Below, in pieces: positions 8,558 to 17,426 of a stretch of DNA of 64,000 nucleotides. The translations under genes and the position numbers were made by a program. The notes below the pieces were generated by a model. The model was given only the letters and a program-made list of their open reading frames with translations. It made no database searches and had not been told where the DNA came from. The first letter of the stretch is position 1, and each line of letters begins with the position of its first letter. Where the stretch lies: NCBI RefSeq assembly GCF_020483305.1, contig NZ_JACWAB010000004.1, positions 124,001-188,000 on the forward strand, in the 5' to 3' direction. The DNA comes from Arthrobacter sp. UM1 (GTDB lineage: Bacteria; Actinomycetota; Actinomycetes; Actinomycetales; Micrococcaceae).

Positions 8558-8680
8558 CTTGTGCACCCTCTGGTGTCAGTTTTCGGCCTGAATCCTGACA
8601 CCAGAGGGTGTACAAGCGTGTAGGGCGGGTGTACAAGGGCGTGGAGAGGGTGCACAAGCGTGCGGAGCGGGTGCGCAAGG
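8558..8680. repeat. Family K palindrome, copy 1, with extra half-sites
   Basis: Arms of 22 bp begin CTTGTGCACCCTCTGG (8558-8579) and pair with 8595-8616, with core TTTTCGGCCTGAAT. The right-arm end, GGGTGYRCAAGSG, is then repeated three more times (about 8627, 8648 and 8668). It lies between a rightward and a leftward gene. Confidence 0.8.
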
Positions 8681-8758
8681 GCATGGGGCCGCGCTCAGAC
8701 CAGGGCAGCCCTCAGCCCAGGGCCGCCCACTCGGGCCAGCGCAGGACGTCGCCCCGCG

Positions 8759-9280
8759 TCAGCCCGTAGACGAGCGTGCTGGTCCACTCGCCCTGTTCCA
8801 CCAGTTCTCGCGGAACGCCGCCTCCCGCGTCATGCCGAGCCGCTCGGCCAGGCGCGCGGAGGCGGTGTTCCGCTCGTCCATCTGCGCCTCGATCCGCTGG
8901 AGCCCGTGGTCCTTGAACAGGTGCGGGATGAGAGCCCGGCAGGCCTCGGCCGCCACACCCCGGCCCGCGACGTCCGGCGAGAACACCCACCCGATCTCCG
9001 CGCGCCGGTGCAGCCGGTCCGTCCGCCAGACGGTCACGTCCCCCACCACGCGCCCCTCCAGCTCGACGACGACGGCGAGCGCCCCCATCGGCCCGTCCAG
9101 CCCGTCCTTCGCCGCATGCTGGCGGATCCGGGTGCGGGCGGTGGACTCGTCCCACGGCTCGTCCAACAGGTAGCGGGCCACCTGCGGGCGGGAGTAGTAG
9201 TCGAGGAGGGCGGCGTCGTCGTCGAGCGCATGGAGGCGCAGGGTGAGGCGATCCGTCCGGAGCGGAAGCTCGGGGGGCAC
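8759..9280 (-). CDS. GNAT N-acetyltransferase, C-terminal frameshift
   Basis: A RimJ/RimL-like GNAT protein of 173 residues as read. The opening PPELPLRTDRLTLRLHALDD, the acetyl-CoA region GWVFSPDVAGRGVAAEACRA and the NTASARLAERLGM helix are intact. After ENWW the frame runs into a short unrelated end. In the next frame the expected family ending (GEWTSTLVYGLTRGDVL) continues to a stop at 8712. A missing base near 8791-8796 would explain this. The GTG start has AGGAGA upstream and lies 8 bp behind the SDR gene, so the two are co-transcribed. Activity may survive, since only the last ~15 residues differ. Confidence 0.8.
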   Translation of the reverse strand: MPPELPLRTDRLTLRLHALDDDAALLDYYSRPQVARYLLDEPWDESTARTRIRQHAAKDGLDGPMGALAVVVELEGRVVGDVTVWRTDRLHRRAEIGWVFSPDVAGRGVAAEACRALIPHLFKDHGLQRIEAQMDERNTASARLAERLGMTREAAFRENWWNRASGPARSSTG

Positions 9281-9288
9281 GGTCTCTC

Positions 9289-10221
9289 CTACGGGGTCTG
9301 CTGGCCGCCGTTGACGTTGAGGGTCTCGCCCACGACGTAGCTGGACTCGCTGGACGCGAGGAAGACGTACGCGGGCGCGAGCTCCACCGGCTGTCCGGCG
9401 CGGCCGAGCCACGTGTCCTTGCCGAACTTCGGCAGCTTCTCCTTGGGCTGGCCGTCGGTGACCTGGAGGACGCTCCAGATCGGGCCGGGGGCCACGGCGT
9501 TGACGCGGACGCCCTTCGGCGCGAGCTGCTCGGCGAGGCCCTTGGTGAAGGCGTTGATGGCGCCCTTGGTGGTGGCGTAGTCGAGCAGGTGGCCGGAGGG
9601 GCTGTAGGCCTGGACGCTCGTCGTGTTGATGATCGACGAGCCGGCCGGCAGGTGCTCGAGCGCCGCACGGGTCACGCGGAACATGGCGAGGATGTTGACG
9701 TCGAACGTCTCCTCCACCTGCTCGTCCGTGAGCTCCTGCAGCGAGGGCACGCTGATCTGCTTGCCCGCGTTGTTGACGAGGATGTCCAAGCCGCCGAGAC
9801 CCGCCACCGCCTTGCCGGGCAGGGTGCGGCTGAACTCGCGGTCGGTGAGGTCGCCGGGGACGAGCACCGCCGTGCGGCCCTCCGCCTCGATGAGCCGCTT
9901 GATCTCCTGCGCGTCCCGCTCCTCCTGGGGGAGGTAGGTGATGGCGACGTCGGCCCCCTCGCGCGCGAACGCGATGGCCACGGCGGCGCCGATCCCCGAG
10001 TCGCCGCCCGTGACGAGCGCGCGGCGGCCCTTCAGGCGGCCCGTGCCGCGGTAGCTCTCCTCGCCGCGGTCCGGGAACGGCGTGAGCTCGACGTCGAGGC
10101 CCGGCTCCTCCTGGTGCTGCTCCGGCGCGCTCATCGACTCGAACTGGGTGACGGGGTTGCCGAAGCTCAGCTGGTCCTCGCGGTCGCGGCCGACGGGGGC
10201 GGGGGTGTTCTCGTTTGTCAT
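9289..10221 (-). CDS. Short-chain dehydrogenase/reductase, YghA-like
   Basis: A 310-residue NAD(P)-dependent SDR oxidoreductase with an N-terminal extension of ~50 residues. The cofactor motif is ALVTGGDSGIGAAVA, the NNAG motif is VNNAGKQ, and the catalytic Ser and YxxxK are in INTTSVQAYSPSGHLLDYAT followed by TK. The C-terminus ends in VVGETLNVNGGQQTP. This architecture matches the YghA/glucose-1-dehydrogenase-like SDR group often seen with stress genes; the substrate is not known. The ATG at 10221 has GAGG nine bases upstream; another ATG nine bases further upstream abuts that site. It is followed after 8 bp by the GNAT gene. Confidence 0.9.
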   Translation of the reverse strand: MTNENTPAPVGRDREDQLSFGNPVTQFESMSAPEQHQEEPGLDVELTPFPDRGEESYRGTGRLKGRRALVTGGDSGIGAAVAIAFAREGADVAITYLPQEERDAQEIKRLIEAEGRTAVLVPGDLTDREFSRTLPGKAVAGLGGLDILVNNAGKQISVPSLQELTDEQVEETFDVNILAMFRVTRAALEHLPAGSSIINTTSVQAYSPSGHLLDYATTKGAINAFTKGLAEQLAPKGVRVNAVAPGPIWSVLQVTDGQPKEKLPKFGKDTWLGRAGQPVELAPAYVFLASSESSYVVGETLNVNGGQQTP

Positions 10222-10440
10222 ATCAGTCATCCTCAGTATTCTCGCGGTATCCGTTGCGATGGGCGGGCTTTGTATCAGCCCATGCGCGATCCAACCTAGC
10301 GGGAGGCGGCGCGCCTGCCTAGGGGGTCTGTGAGGAAGACGACGACGGCGGCCGCACCAGACCGGACACGCCGCCTGGCCGGCGGGCCGGGGCCGGGGGG
10401 GGGATGCGCGGGGCGCGGCTGGTGTTGGGCGCAGAGCGCG

Positions 10441-10825
10441 CGAAAACGGGTGCGGCGCGGGCCAAGACGAGGCCGGCCAGCCCGAACCCCCGTGAAAACG
10501 GGTGCGACCCCAGCTGTAGGCCGCGCCGGCAGAAGCTCGGGCCGCGCGAAAACGGGTGCAGAACAGCCACACCCGAAATCGCTCAAAAACGCGCTCGATT
10601 CCGGGTGTATTCACCAAAAAACGGGTGTGGTCGCGAGGAGCGCACGAAAGCGGGTGCAGCCGGGCCCAGACGCGGCTGGGGACGCCCGAAACGAGCAGAA
10701 ACGAGCGCGGCCGGGGCCCAGACGAGGCCGTGGACACCCGAGGCGAGCAGAAACGGGTGTGGATCGCGGGGCGGGGGCACGGAAGCGGGTGTGGCCGCGA
10801 GGAGCGCGCAAAAGCGGGTGTGGCG
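10441..10825. repeat. Degenerate ~52-bp direct repeat array
   Basis: The motif GAAAACGGGTGCG and variants (GAAAGCGGGTGCA, AAACGGGTGTGG) recur near 10442, 10494, 10548, 10616, 10645, 10749, 10782 and 10810, with weaker copies near 10597 and 10697. Spacing is mostly 48-55 bp. Longer shared segments exist: GTGTGGYCGCGAGGAGCGC at 10625 and 10790, and GGGCCCAGACG at 10663 and 10713. Unit sequences drift strongly and stop codons interrupt all frames. Confidence 0.7.
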
Positions 10826-10870
10826 CGGCCCCGGGCGCGGCCCCGGGCGCGGCCCCGGGCGCGGCCCCAG
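10822..10870. repeat. 12-bp tandem repeat GCGGCCCCGGGC
   Basis: About four consecutive copies of GCGGCCCCGGGC immediately after the degenerate array and just beyond the stop codon of the DUF6177 gene. Confidence 0.85.
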
Positions 10871-10905
10871 GAGTGCCCCGACGCCCGCTACGCCCCAGGC
10901 ACCCC

Positions 10906-12012
10906 CTACGCCCGCGGGCGGGAGCCGACGAGGCGGGACGTGACCTCGTCGAGGATCTCAACCGGGTGGCGGCGCGACTCGGACGGGCTGTCCGCGAGGA
11001 CCATGGCCAGGCTGGCGCGCTTGGGCTTGTCGCCGATCATGTCGCACCACTCCGCCCCGAGGTGCCGCGCGAACGAGACCACCTCGGACGGGTTGTGCCC
11101 CTTGAGCGCCTCGGGCCCGAACACGGCCGCGGCCGGCACCGGCGCCCCCGTGTAGAACGGCGAGATGACGCCAGGGTCCCCGCCGACGAGCTGGAACGCG
11201 GTCCCCCATCGCACGGACTGGGCGTGGAGCATGCGGGTGATCGAGGCCTTCTCGTCGAAGGTGAGCGGGTCGGTCCGCTCGAGGGCCGCCTCGACGTGCT
11301 CCACCACGCCGTTGCGCGGCTTCTGGATCTCGAGGGAGCCGGTCAGGCGCCGCTCCCCCAGCGGCCCGACGAAGTGCAGGTAGTGGCCCGCGGCCTTCTC
11401 TCGGGAGTAGGTGCTGCTGATGTCCTTGACGGACCACGGCTGCGTGACGGGCTCCTGCACGCCCCAGCCGAGGGGCGCCGAGCCGGTCAGCTCGGTGCAG
11501 ACGGCTTCGGCGAGATGCCCGACCGTCGTCGTGATCCTCCGGGGGCGGAGGACCTCGGCGCGGAGGAAGACGCCGCCGCGGTCCTGCGCGAGCCCCTCGC
11601 GGGCGTAGAGGTCGGAGACGCCGTCCTCGCCCTCGAAGACGCCGTCCGGGCGGCGCGAGACGCGCTGGCCGGTCTCGCCGACGAACCATCCGCCGCGGCC
11701 GTCCTCGACGATCCACCCGGCTCCGACCTCGCTCAGGAGGCGCGAGAGGGTGCGGGTGATCTTGGTGGTGTTCGGCGTGAGCAGCACGAACCCGCGTCCG
11801 CTGGACTTCGCCTCGCTCAGCGCCTTCGAGAGCCACTGCGTGTGGCCCACGAGGGGCGCGTCCGAGCGCAGGACGATGCTGTGGGCCACGGGGTCGCCGC
11901 CGCCCATCGTCATGCTGGGCACCGGGATGCCGCCGCCTCCGCCGGCGTTGCCGCCGACGACGCCGTTCCCGCCGCCCGGCCCGCCGCGGCCGGTTCCGTT
12001 GAGCTCGCTCAT
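10906..12012 (-). CDS. DUF6177-family protein of the T7SS locus
   Basis: A 368-residue protein with a Gly/Asn-rich start (about 30 residues) and a folded remainder: WLSKALSEAKSSGRGFVLLT, WFVGETGQRVSRRPDGVF, QKPRNGVVEHVEAALERTDP, ISPFYTGAPVPAAAVFGPEA, and near the end PVEILDEVTSRLV. I recognise it as the DUF6177 family, whose members occur in actinobacterial type VII secretion loci; no biochemical role is established. It is the last gene of the operon running from 19045 leftwards, two bases after the preceding gene. Confidence 0.8.
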   Translation of the reverse strand: MSELNGTGRGGPGGGNGVVGGNAGGGGGIPVPSMTMGGGDPVAHSIVLRSDAPLVGHTQWLSKALSEAKSSGRGFVLLTPNTTKITRTLSRLLSEVGAGWIVEDGRGGWFVGETGQRVSRRPDGVFEGEDGVSDLYAREGLAQDRGGVFLRAEVLRPRRITTTVGHLAEAVCTELTGSAPLGWGVQEPVTQPWSVKDISSTYSREKAAGHYLHFVGPLGERRLTGSLEIQKPRNGVVEHVEAALERTDPLTFDEKASITRMLHAQSVRWGTAFQLVGGDPGVISPFYTGAPVPAAAVFGPEALKGHNPSEVVSFARHLGAEWCDMIGDKPKRASLAMVLADSPSESRRHPVEILDEVTSRLVGSRPRA

Positions 12013-12014
12013 GG

Positions 12015-12446
12015 TCAGTCCCTCCACTCCGGACGAAGAAGCTCGTCCGCGTCGCCGAGATGGGTGAAGACGGGCCCGTGCTCCACGGCCGTCCCGAGCC
12101 CGAGGTGGGCGCAGAGCTGCGAGAACTTCGCCGCTGCCGACTCGGCCCGCTCGCTGCCGCGCACCGCGCTGACGTCCATCCAGTACGCGGGCGGCTCGCC
12201 GCCGATGGGCTCGAAGTCGAACCCCGCCGTCGAGCCGAAGAGCCGTTCGATCTCCCCGGGCACCTGCACGTAGTACGGGGTGTCGACGAGGAAGAGGAGG
12301 GTGGTGTCGTCGGTGTCGTACACCTCCCACTGCTCCTTCTCCGGGTTGATGACGAGGTAGAAGTCCGGGTTGATGTCCGCGACGGCCCAGGCGAGCGCCG
12401 CCGGGTCCGGCTCGTTCAGGGAGATGACGGTGTAGCGGCTACTCAT
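12015..12446 (-). CDS. Hypothetical protein within the T7SS operon
   Basis: A 143-residue acidic soluble protein with no signal peptide or membrane segment. It begins MSSRYTVISLNEPDPAALAW and contains DFYLVINPEKEQWEVYDTDD and VPGEIERLFG. I do not recognise a family. It overlaps the end of eccC by 8 bp and is followed 2 bp later by the DUF6177 gene, so it is translationally coupled to the secretion genes. An accessory or adaptor role is possible but is inference from position only. Confidence 0.8.
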   Translation of the reverse strand: MSSRYTVISLNEPDPAALAWAVADINPDFYLVINPEKEQWEVYDTDDTTLLFLVDTPYYVQVPGEIERLFGSTAGFDFEPIGGEPPAYWMDVSAVRGSERAESAAAKFSQLCAHLGLGTAVEHGPVFTHLGDADELLRPEWRD

Positions 12447-15400
12447 AGTCCTCTTCGTCCTTGTCGAGGGAGGGGTCGTAGGCGGCCTGGACGGTCTTCG
12501 GCGCGCGGCCGCCCTGGATGAACAGGCCCCGTCCCGGCGGGAAGTGGCGGGCGCGGATGCCGTTGACGAGCGCGCCCTCGGTGCGGTCGCCGTCCATGAG
12601 GAACGTGGCGGCCCCGGACTCGCGAACGGCCGCGGTCACGGACTCGAACATGCCGCGCGAGGCGCCGGCGACCTTCCGGGTCATGATGACGTGCAGGCCG
12701 ATCTCGCTCGCCATCGAGATGAACGGCGCGATCACCGCGAGCGGGCTCGTGCCGCCGGAGGTGAGGACGTCGTAGTCGTCGAGCACCAGGACGATCCTCG
12801 GCTTCGGCACGACGGCGGGACCGGACGCCGTGGGGTCCTTCGGGACCCGGCTCTCCAGCTCCTGGGCGATGGACGCCGCGAGGCTCTGCGCGAGCATGGA
12901 GCTCTTCGCGTGGCCGCCGAGGAACTCCTCTGGCACCGCGCCGTCGAGCTCCTGCCGCGGGTCGAAGAGCGCGACGACGATCTCGTCCGGGTCCGCCCCC
13001 TCGACGAGCTGGCGCAGGAGGCTGCGGACCAGGTTGGTCTTGCCGCTCTGGGAATCGCCCATGACGAGCACGTGGCGGTCCCGCCCGAAGAGGCTGACGA
13101 ACTGCGTGGAGAAGTCGTGCTCCACGAGCCCGAGCTGGAGCACGCCCTCGCGGGGTGCGGGGGCGAGCCGCTCGAACGGCAGGGCCGGCGGCAGGACGCG
13201 GACGGGCGCCACGCAGGACGCGTCCGTGTGCTCCGAGAGCTCGCGGCTGATCGCGGAGAACGCCTCGGCGAGCCCCTCCGCGCCGGCCTCCCCGTCCATG
13301 CGGGGCAGCGCGAAGTGGCCGATGAGCGAGTCGTCCTGGAGCGCCCGGCCGGGGCGGCCCACGGGCACGGCCTCGCCCTTCTTCTTGCCGAACACGGACT
13401 CGGACGGCTCGGTCATGCGGAACTCGACCTTGTTGCCGAAGAAGGACTGCTGGGCGATCCGGATCTCGTTCCAGCGGGTGGCTGTGGCGACGACGTGCAC
13501 GCCGTACCCCGATCCGCGGGCGAGGATCTCGTGGACCGGCTTCTCGATCTCCTCGAACTCGTCCGCGATCTGCCCGTAGCCGTCGATGAGCAGGACGATG
13601 TCCGCCACCGGCAGCTCCGGGATCTCGCCGCGGCGGTGCAGCTCTCGCATCGTCTCGAGGGAGTCGAGGCCGTGGCGCTCGAAGACCTCCTCGCGGTGGA
13701 CGAGCATCGCCTGGACCTCCTCCACCGTGCGGCGGACGTTCTCCCGCACGGTGCGCACCCCGATGCCGCCCACGTGCGGCAGCTGCTCGAGCGTGAGCAG
13801 GGCGCTGCCCTTGAGGTCCACGCCGTAGAGCGCCAGCTCGGACGGCGAGTGGGTCAGGGCCGCGGAGAGCGCGAGCGTGCGCAGCGCCGTCGACTTGCCC
13901 GTCTGCGGGCCGCCGATGAGGGCCGCGTTGCCGCCGGCGCGCGTCAAGTCGATGTCCCACTGGCCCTGCCACTGCTTGGAGGGGTCGTCGAGCAGGCCCA
14001 CGGGGATGCGCAGGGCGCCGCCCGTCGGGGCGGCGAACCCCTCGGCGGTGACCTGCGGCTCGCCGAGCACGGCGTCCAGCGCGAGCGCGTTCGGCAGCGG
14101 CGGCAGCCAGATCTCGCTCGTGGCGCGCGGGAACTCGCGGAGCACGTCCACAAGGCGGCTCATGACGGTCTCGCCGGTGGTGCGCTCGCTCCCCTTCGGC
14201 TCCTCGTCCTCCTGGGCGGTCCGGTCCTCGACGGCGCGGGCGACGACGGCCTCCTGCTCCCCCATCCCGAAGGGGGCCTCGATCACGCCGAGGGAGCGGT
14301 CCGCCCGGTCCTCGGCCTCCTCCTCAGCCCTGGACGGCAGCGGGCCGGAGACGAAGCCGGCCTTGAAGCGGTCGTAGACGGTCGTGTCCACCTTGAGGTA
14401 GCCGTAGCCCGGGATGGCGGGGAGGTGGAAGGCGTCCGGGGTCTCCAGGACGGTGCGGGACTCGGACTCGGAGAGGGTGCGCAGGCCGAGCCGGTAGGAG
14501 AGGTACGTGTCGAGCCCGCGCAGCTTGCCGGACTCGATGCGCTGGCTCGAGAGCATGAGGTGCACGCCGATCGAGCGGCCGATGCGGCCGATGGAGAGGA
14601 AGAGGTCGATGAAGTCCGGCTGCGCGGTGAGGAGCTCGCCGAACTCGTCGATGATGACGAGCAGGTGCGGCAGCGGCGCCCACTCCTCGCCGCGGGCGAG
14701 AGCCTCGCGGCGGTGCAGCTCGTAGTCCGTGACGTTGGCGATGTTGCCCGCGGCCTTGAGGACCTCCTGGCGGCGCAGGATCTCGCCCGCGAGCGAGTCG
14801 TGCACGCGGTCGATGAGCGAGGTCTCCTCGGAGAGGTTGGTGATGATGCCGTTGACGTGCGGCGCCCCCTCGAACGGCGCGAACGTGGCGCCGCCCTTGA
14901 AGTCCACGAGCACCATGTTGAGCCGCTCCGGCGAGTGCGTGGTCATGAGCGCGAGCACGATCGTGCGCAGCAGCTCCGACTTTCCGGAGCCCGTGGCACC
15001 CACGCAGAGGCCGTGCGGGCCCATGCCGAGCTGGGCCGACTCCTTGAGGTCGAGCAGGAGCGGCTTGCCGCCGTCGTCGGGCCCCAGGGGGATGCGGAGG
15101 AAGTCCGCGTCGGAGCCGGAGCCCCAGTTCCGCTCGATCTCCTCGCGGTTGAGCTCGTGGAGGCGCAGCATCTCGGTGAAGCGCTCGGAGTTGACGCTCT
15201 CGTTGTGCTCGAGCGAGTCCGGGGCGAGGCGCAGCGGCGCGAGGAGGCGGCCGAGGGCCTGGGCCTGCGCGAGGGTGACGTCCTCGAGCGCGAACTCGAC
15301 GGGGTCCGGGTGGGACTCCTCGTCCCGCAGGTCCTCGCAGCGGGCGGAGGCGCGCTCGCCGTCCTCGGGGTCCCGGACCGTGAGGCGGGCCGCGATCCGG

Positions 15401-16485
15401 TCCGGCTCGTGGAGGCGCTCCTCGAGAAAGCGCACGCACGTGACCCCCAGGTCCGCAACGGAGAGGAGGGCGTCCGGGGAGGCGAGGGCCGCGGCGGGGC
15501 CCTCCTCGGAGAGGTCGACGACGAGCATCGCGGGCAGCAGCGTGTCCAGGTCCAGGTCCCGGCTGTTCTTGCGCACCTCGGCCGCGAGCTTCGCCCGCTT
15601 GAGGAGCTCGCCCCGCAGGTCCGCGGCCATCTCCTCCCGGCTGGTGTACACGCGCTTGAGCGGGCCGAGCGCCGAGGGGCGGTCCTGGGCGCTGACGTGC
15701 GGGAGGGACGCGGCCCACTCCCACTCGTGCCGGCGGGCCTCCGGAACCACGAGCGCGAGGTAGAGGTCCTCCGGGGAGTGGAGAACGGCGGCGCGGCTGA
15801 TGATCTGGCGCGCGAGCGGCGCCGTGGCCTCGCGGGACCCGATGACCGTGGCCTCGCCGAGGAAGCGGAACGGGAACTCGCAGGGCACGCCCGGCGAGAG
15901 GCTGTAGCGGCGGCGGACCTGCTCGGCCTCGCCCGCGAGGAAGTAGTCCGGCCGCTCGATCGAGTGGGCCTCCGTGCGGATCTCGAGGTCCCGGACCGGG
16001 CGGTCCCCCACGCCGAGGCGGAGGCGGAGGAAGTCGCTGTGGCCGCGGCGCCGCTCCCAGAGGCGGGCGGGGTCCCGGACGATGTTCGGCAGCAGCTCGA
16101 ACTCGGGGCTGTTGACCCGCGCGCCGGCGCGCAGCCGGGCGTCCTCCTCCGTGAACTCGCGGCGCTTGTCGTCGAGGTACTCGAGGTAGGCGTCCCGCTT
16201 GGCCTGCCGCTCGCGCCGGGCCTTTCCGCGCTGCGTGAAGAGGAGCAGGATCGAGGCGATGACGGTGACCACCATCATGATGGCGCCCACGGCCGCGAAC
16301 GGGGAGCCGCGGAAGAGCATCATGACGGTCATCGAGGTGGCCGCGCCGAGCAGCGGCACGATCGTGAGGAGGTTGACCTTGCCTCCCGTCTGGTCCAGGA
16401 CGGGCGGCGGCTCGAGGAAGACGCGCTCCCCCGCCTTCTGCGGGCGGGTGGAGCGGGCCGGGCGGTGGACGACGCGGTAGGTCAC
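12439..16485 (-). CDS. eccC: T7SS FtsK/SpoIIIE-type ATPase EccC
   Basis: A 1348-residue EccC, the membrane-anchored motor that recognises and drives WXG100 substrates. Two membrane helices lie at about residues 28-75 (LLTIVPLLGAATSMTVMMLF; VGAIMMVVTVIASILLLF). Three ATPase domains follow. The first has P-loop GATGSGKSE near residue 497 and Walker B LLVIIDEFGELL near 610. The second has GGPQTGKST near 860 with an altered Walker B, VLLIDGYGQI. The third has GDSQSGKTNL near 1145 with VLVLDDYDVL. The length is that of a fused EccCa-EccCb. The GTG start overlaps the stop of the preceding gene (GTGA). Confidence 0.95.
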   Translation of the reverse strand: MTYRVVHRPARSTRPQKAGERVFLEPPPVLDQTGGKVNLLTIVPLLGAATSMTVMMLFRGSPFAAVGAIMMVVTVIASILLLFTQRGKARRERQAKRDAYLEYLDDKRREFTEEDARLRAGARVNSPEFELLPNIVRDPARLWERRRGHSDFLRLRLGVGDRPVRDLEIRTEAHSIERPDYFLAGEAEQVRRRYSLSPGVPCEFPFRFLGEATVIGSREATAPLARQIISRAAVLHSPEDLYLALVVPEARRHEWEWAASLPHVSAQDRPSALGPLKRVYTSREEMAADLRGELLKRAKLAAEVRKNSRDLDLDTLLPAMLVVDLSEEGPAAALASPDALLSVADLGVTCVRFLEERLHEPDRIAARLTVRDPEDGERASARCEDLRDEESHPDPVEFALEDVTLAQAQALGRLLAPLRLAPDSLEHNESVNSERFTEMLRLHELNREEIERNWGSGSDADFLRIPLGPDDGGKPLLLDLKESAQLGMGPHGLCVGATGSGKSELLRTIVLALMTTHSPERLNMVLVDFKGGATFAPFEGAPHVNGIITNLSEETSLIDRVHDSLAGEILRRQEVLKAAGNIANVTDYELHRREALARGEEWAPLPHLLVIIDEFGELLTAQPDFIDLFLSIGRIGRSIGVHLMLSSQRIESGKLRGLDTYLSYRLGLRTLSESESRTVLETPDAFHLPAIPGYGYLKVDTTVYDRFKAGFVSGPLPSRAEEEAEDRADRSLGVIEAPFGMGEQEAVVARAVEDRTAQEDEEPKGSERTTGETVMSRLVDVLREFPRATSEIWLPPLPNALALDAVLGEPQVTAEGFAAPTGGALRIPVGLLDDPSKQWQGQWDIDLTRAGGNAALIGGPQTGKSTALRTLALSAALTHSPSELALYGVDLKGSALLTLEQLPHVGGIGVRTVRENVRRTVEEVQAMLVHREEVFERHGLDSLETMRELHRRGEIPELPVADIVLLIDGYGQIADEFEEIEKPVHEILARGSGYGVHVVATATRWNEIRIAQQSFFGNKVEFRMTEPSESVFGKKKGEAVPVGRPGRALQDDSLIGHFALPRMDGEAGAEGLAEAFSAISRELSEHTDASCVAPVRVLPPALPFERLAPAPREGVLQLGLVEHDFSTQFVSLFGRDRHVLVMGDSQSGKTNLVRSLLRQLVEGADPDEIVVALFDPRQELDGAVPEEFLGGHAKSSMLAQSLAASIAQELESRVPKDPTASGPAVVPKPRIVLVLDDYDVLTSGGTSPLAVIAPFISMASEIGLHVIMTRKVAGASRGMFESVTAAVRESGAATFLMDGDRTEGALVNGIRARHFPPGRGLFIQGGRAPKTVQAAYDPSLDKDEEDYE

Positions 16486-17411
16486 GAGGACGCCGCTCCC
16501 GTCCGGGCGAGCGTCAGCGCCGTCGAGGCGATCCGGAAGACCTCGAGCCGCACGCGCTCCGGCAGCGCGTCGAGGGAAAGGGGCTTCGGCGCGCGGAACC
16601 GGCGCTGGTGGCTCAGGCCCTCGAACGCCACGCCGGACTCGCGGGCCGTGCGCCGGGCGCGGCGGAGGACCGCGGGCCGGCCGGAGCTGCGCTCGTTGCC
16701 GAGGAGCAGCACGGGGAGGTCGAACCCCTGCTCCCGCATCGCGTCGAGGAGCGCCTGGGCGTCCCGGAAGCCGGACTCGCTCAGGTCCGCCACGAGGACC
16801 GCCGCGTGGGCGCGGCGCAGGACGGCGCGGGTCCGCTCGTCGTCGATCCCCGCCGGGCACTCGACGAGGGTCACCGCGCAGTGGCGGGAGAACTCGGCCA
16901 CGAGGGTCGCGGCGCCGCGCTCGTCGAGCGGCTTCTCGTACCCGCTGGCGCCGACGACGACGGGCCGCCCCTCCTTCCCCGAGAGCGCCGCGAGGAACTC
17001 GGAGCGGCCGGAGGGGGCGGCGACGCTCAGGGCGCCGAGGCTTGCCCGCGGGCCGCCGTGCGCGGTCTCGAGGAGGCTGGGCGCGAGGCCCGAGCGCAGG
17101 CTCTCCACGTCCACGAGCCCCACGGCGTCCCGGCGGACCTCGGCGAGGGCGAGGGCCATGAGGGAGGCCGCGGTGGACGCGCCCGTCCCGCCGCCCGCCG
17201 AGACCACGGCGATCCGGCGGCCCGTGGAGACCGGCTGCTGCGCGCCCTGGACTGTGCGCGCGAGCTCGGAGGGGTAGGCGTCCTGGATGGCGCTGCGCCC
17301 CGCGGTGAGGGCCAGGCGGCCGTAACGGGCCCAGCGGGACTCGTCCGCCTCCGCGAGTGAGGTCGCGCTGCCCCGGAGGTAGGAGCGGTCACCGGCTCGT
17401 CGTGACGACAT
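16482..17411 (-). CDS. ParA/MinD-like protein of the T7SS locus, P-loop altered
   Basis: A 309-residue protein with the SIMIBI-class ParA/MinD fold, as in mycobacterial EspI. Conserved elements: RIAVVSAGGGTGASTAASLM in the P-loop position, GLVDVES, and VLVADLSESGFRDAQALL. The P-loop reads GGGTGAST, so the lysine of GKGGxGKT is absent; nucleotide binding may be weak or lost. The N-terminal ~70 residues include a basic, probably disordered part. It is located between eccD and eccC with a 4-bp overlap into eccC. By analogy it could regulate the secretion machine; this is inference. Confidence 0.8.
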   Translation of the reverse strand: MSSRRAGDRSYLRGSATSLAEADESRWARYGRLALTAGRSAIQDAYPSELARTVQGAQQPVSTGRRIAVVSAGGGTGASTAASLMALALAEVRRDAVGLVDVESLRSGLAPSLLETAHGGPRASLGALSVAAPSGRSEFLAALSGKEGRPVVVGASGYEKPLDERGAATLVAEFSRHCAVTLVECPAGIDDERTRAVLRRAHAAVLVADLSESGFRDAQALLDAMREQGFDLPVLLLGNERSSGRPAVLRRARRTARESGVAFEGLSHQRRFRAPKPLSLDALPERVRLEVFRIASTALTLARTGAASS

Positions 17412-17426
17412 CGTGGGAGTCCTTTC

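Larger units (their letters stand above)
10222..10905. other. 684-bp gene-free stretch between SDR and the T7SS locus
   Basis: No believable gene. It holds the SDR promoter region, the degenerate ~52-bp repeat array (10441-10825), a hairpin at 10570-10608 (ACACCCG...CGGGTGT) and a 12-bp tandem repeat (10822-10870). Confidence 0.7.

Noticed and set aside
10441..10825. CRISPR array
   Set aside because: Cores are only ~12 bp, units drift strongly, spacing varies from 29 to 67 bp, and no cas gene is nearby.
10330..12273. Plus-strand frame crossing the repeat array and DUF6177 gene
   Set aside because: Starts in non-coding repeats and continues antisense to a real gene.
12544..17277. Very long open frame (about 1577 codons) on the plus strand opposite eccC
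   Set aside because: Shadow of a high-G+C gene: composition is Arg/Glu/Gly/Val-biased without domains, and the opposite strand encodes clear EccC motifs.
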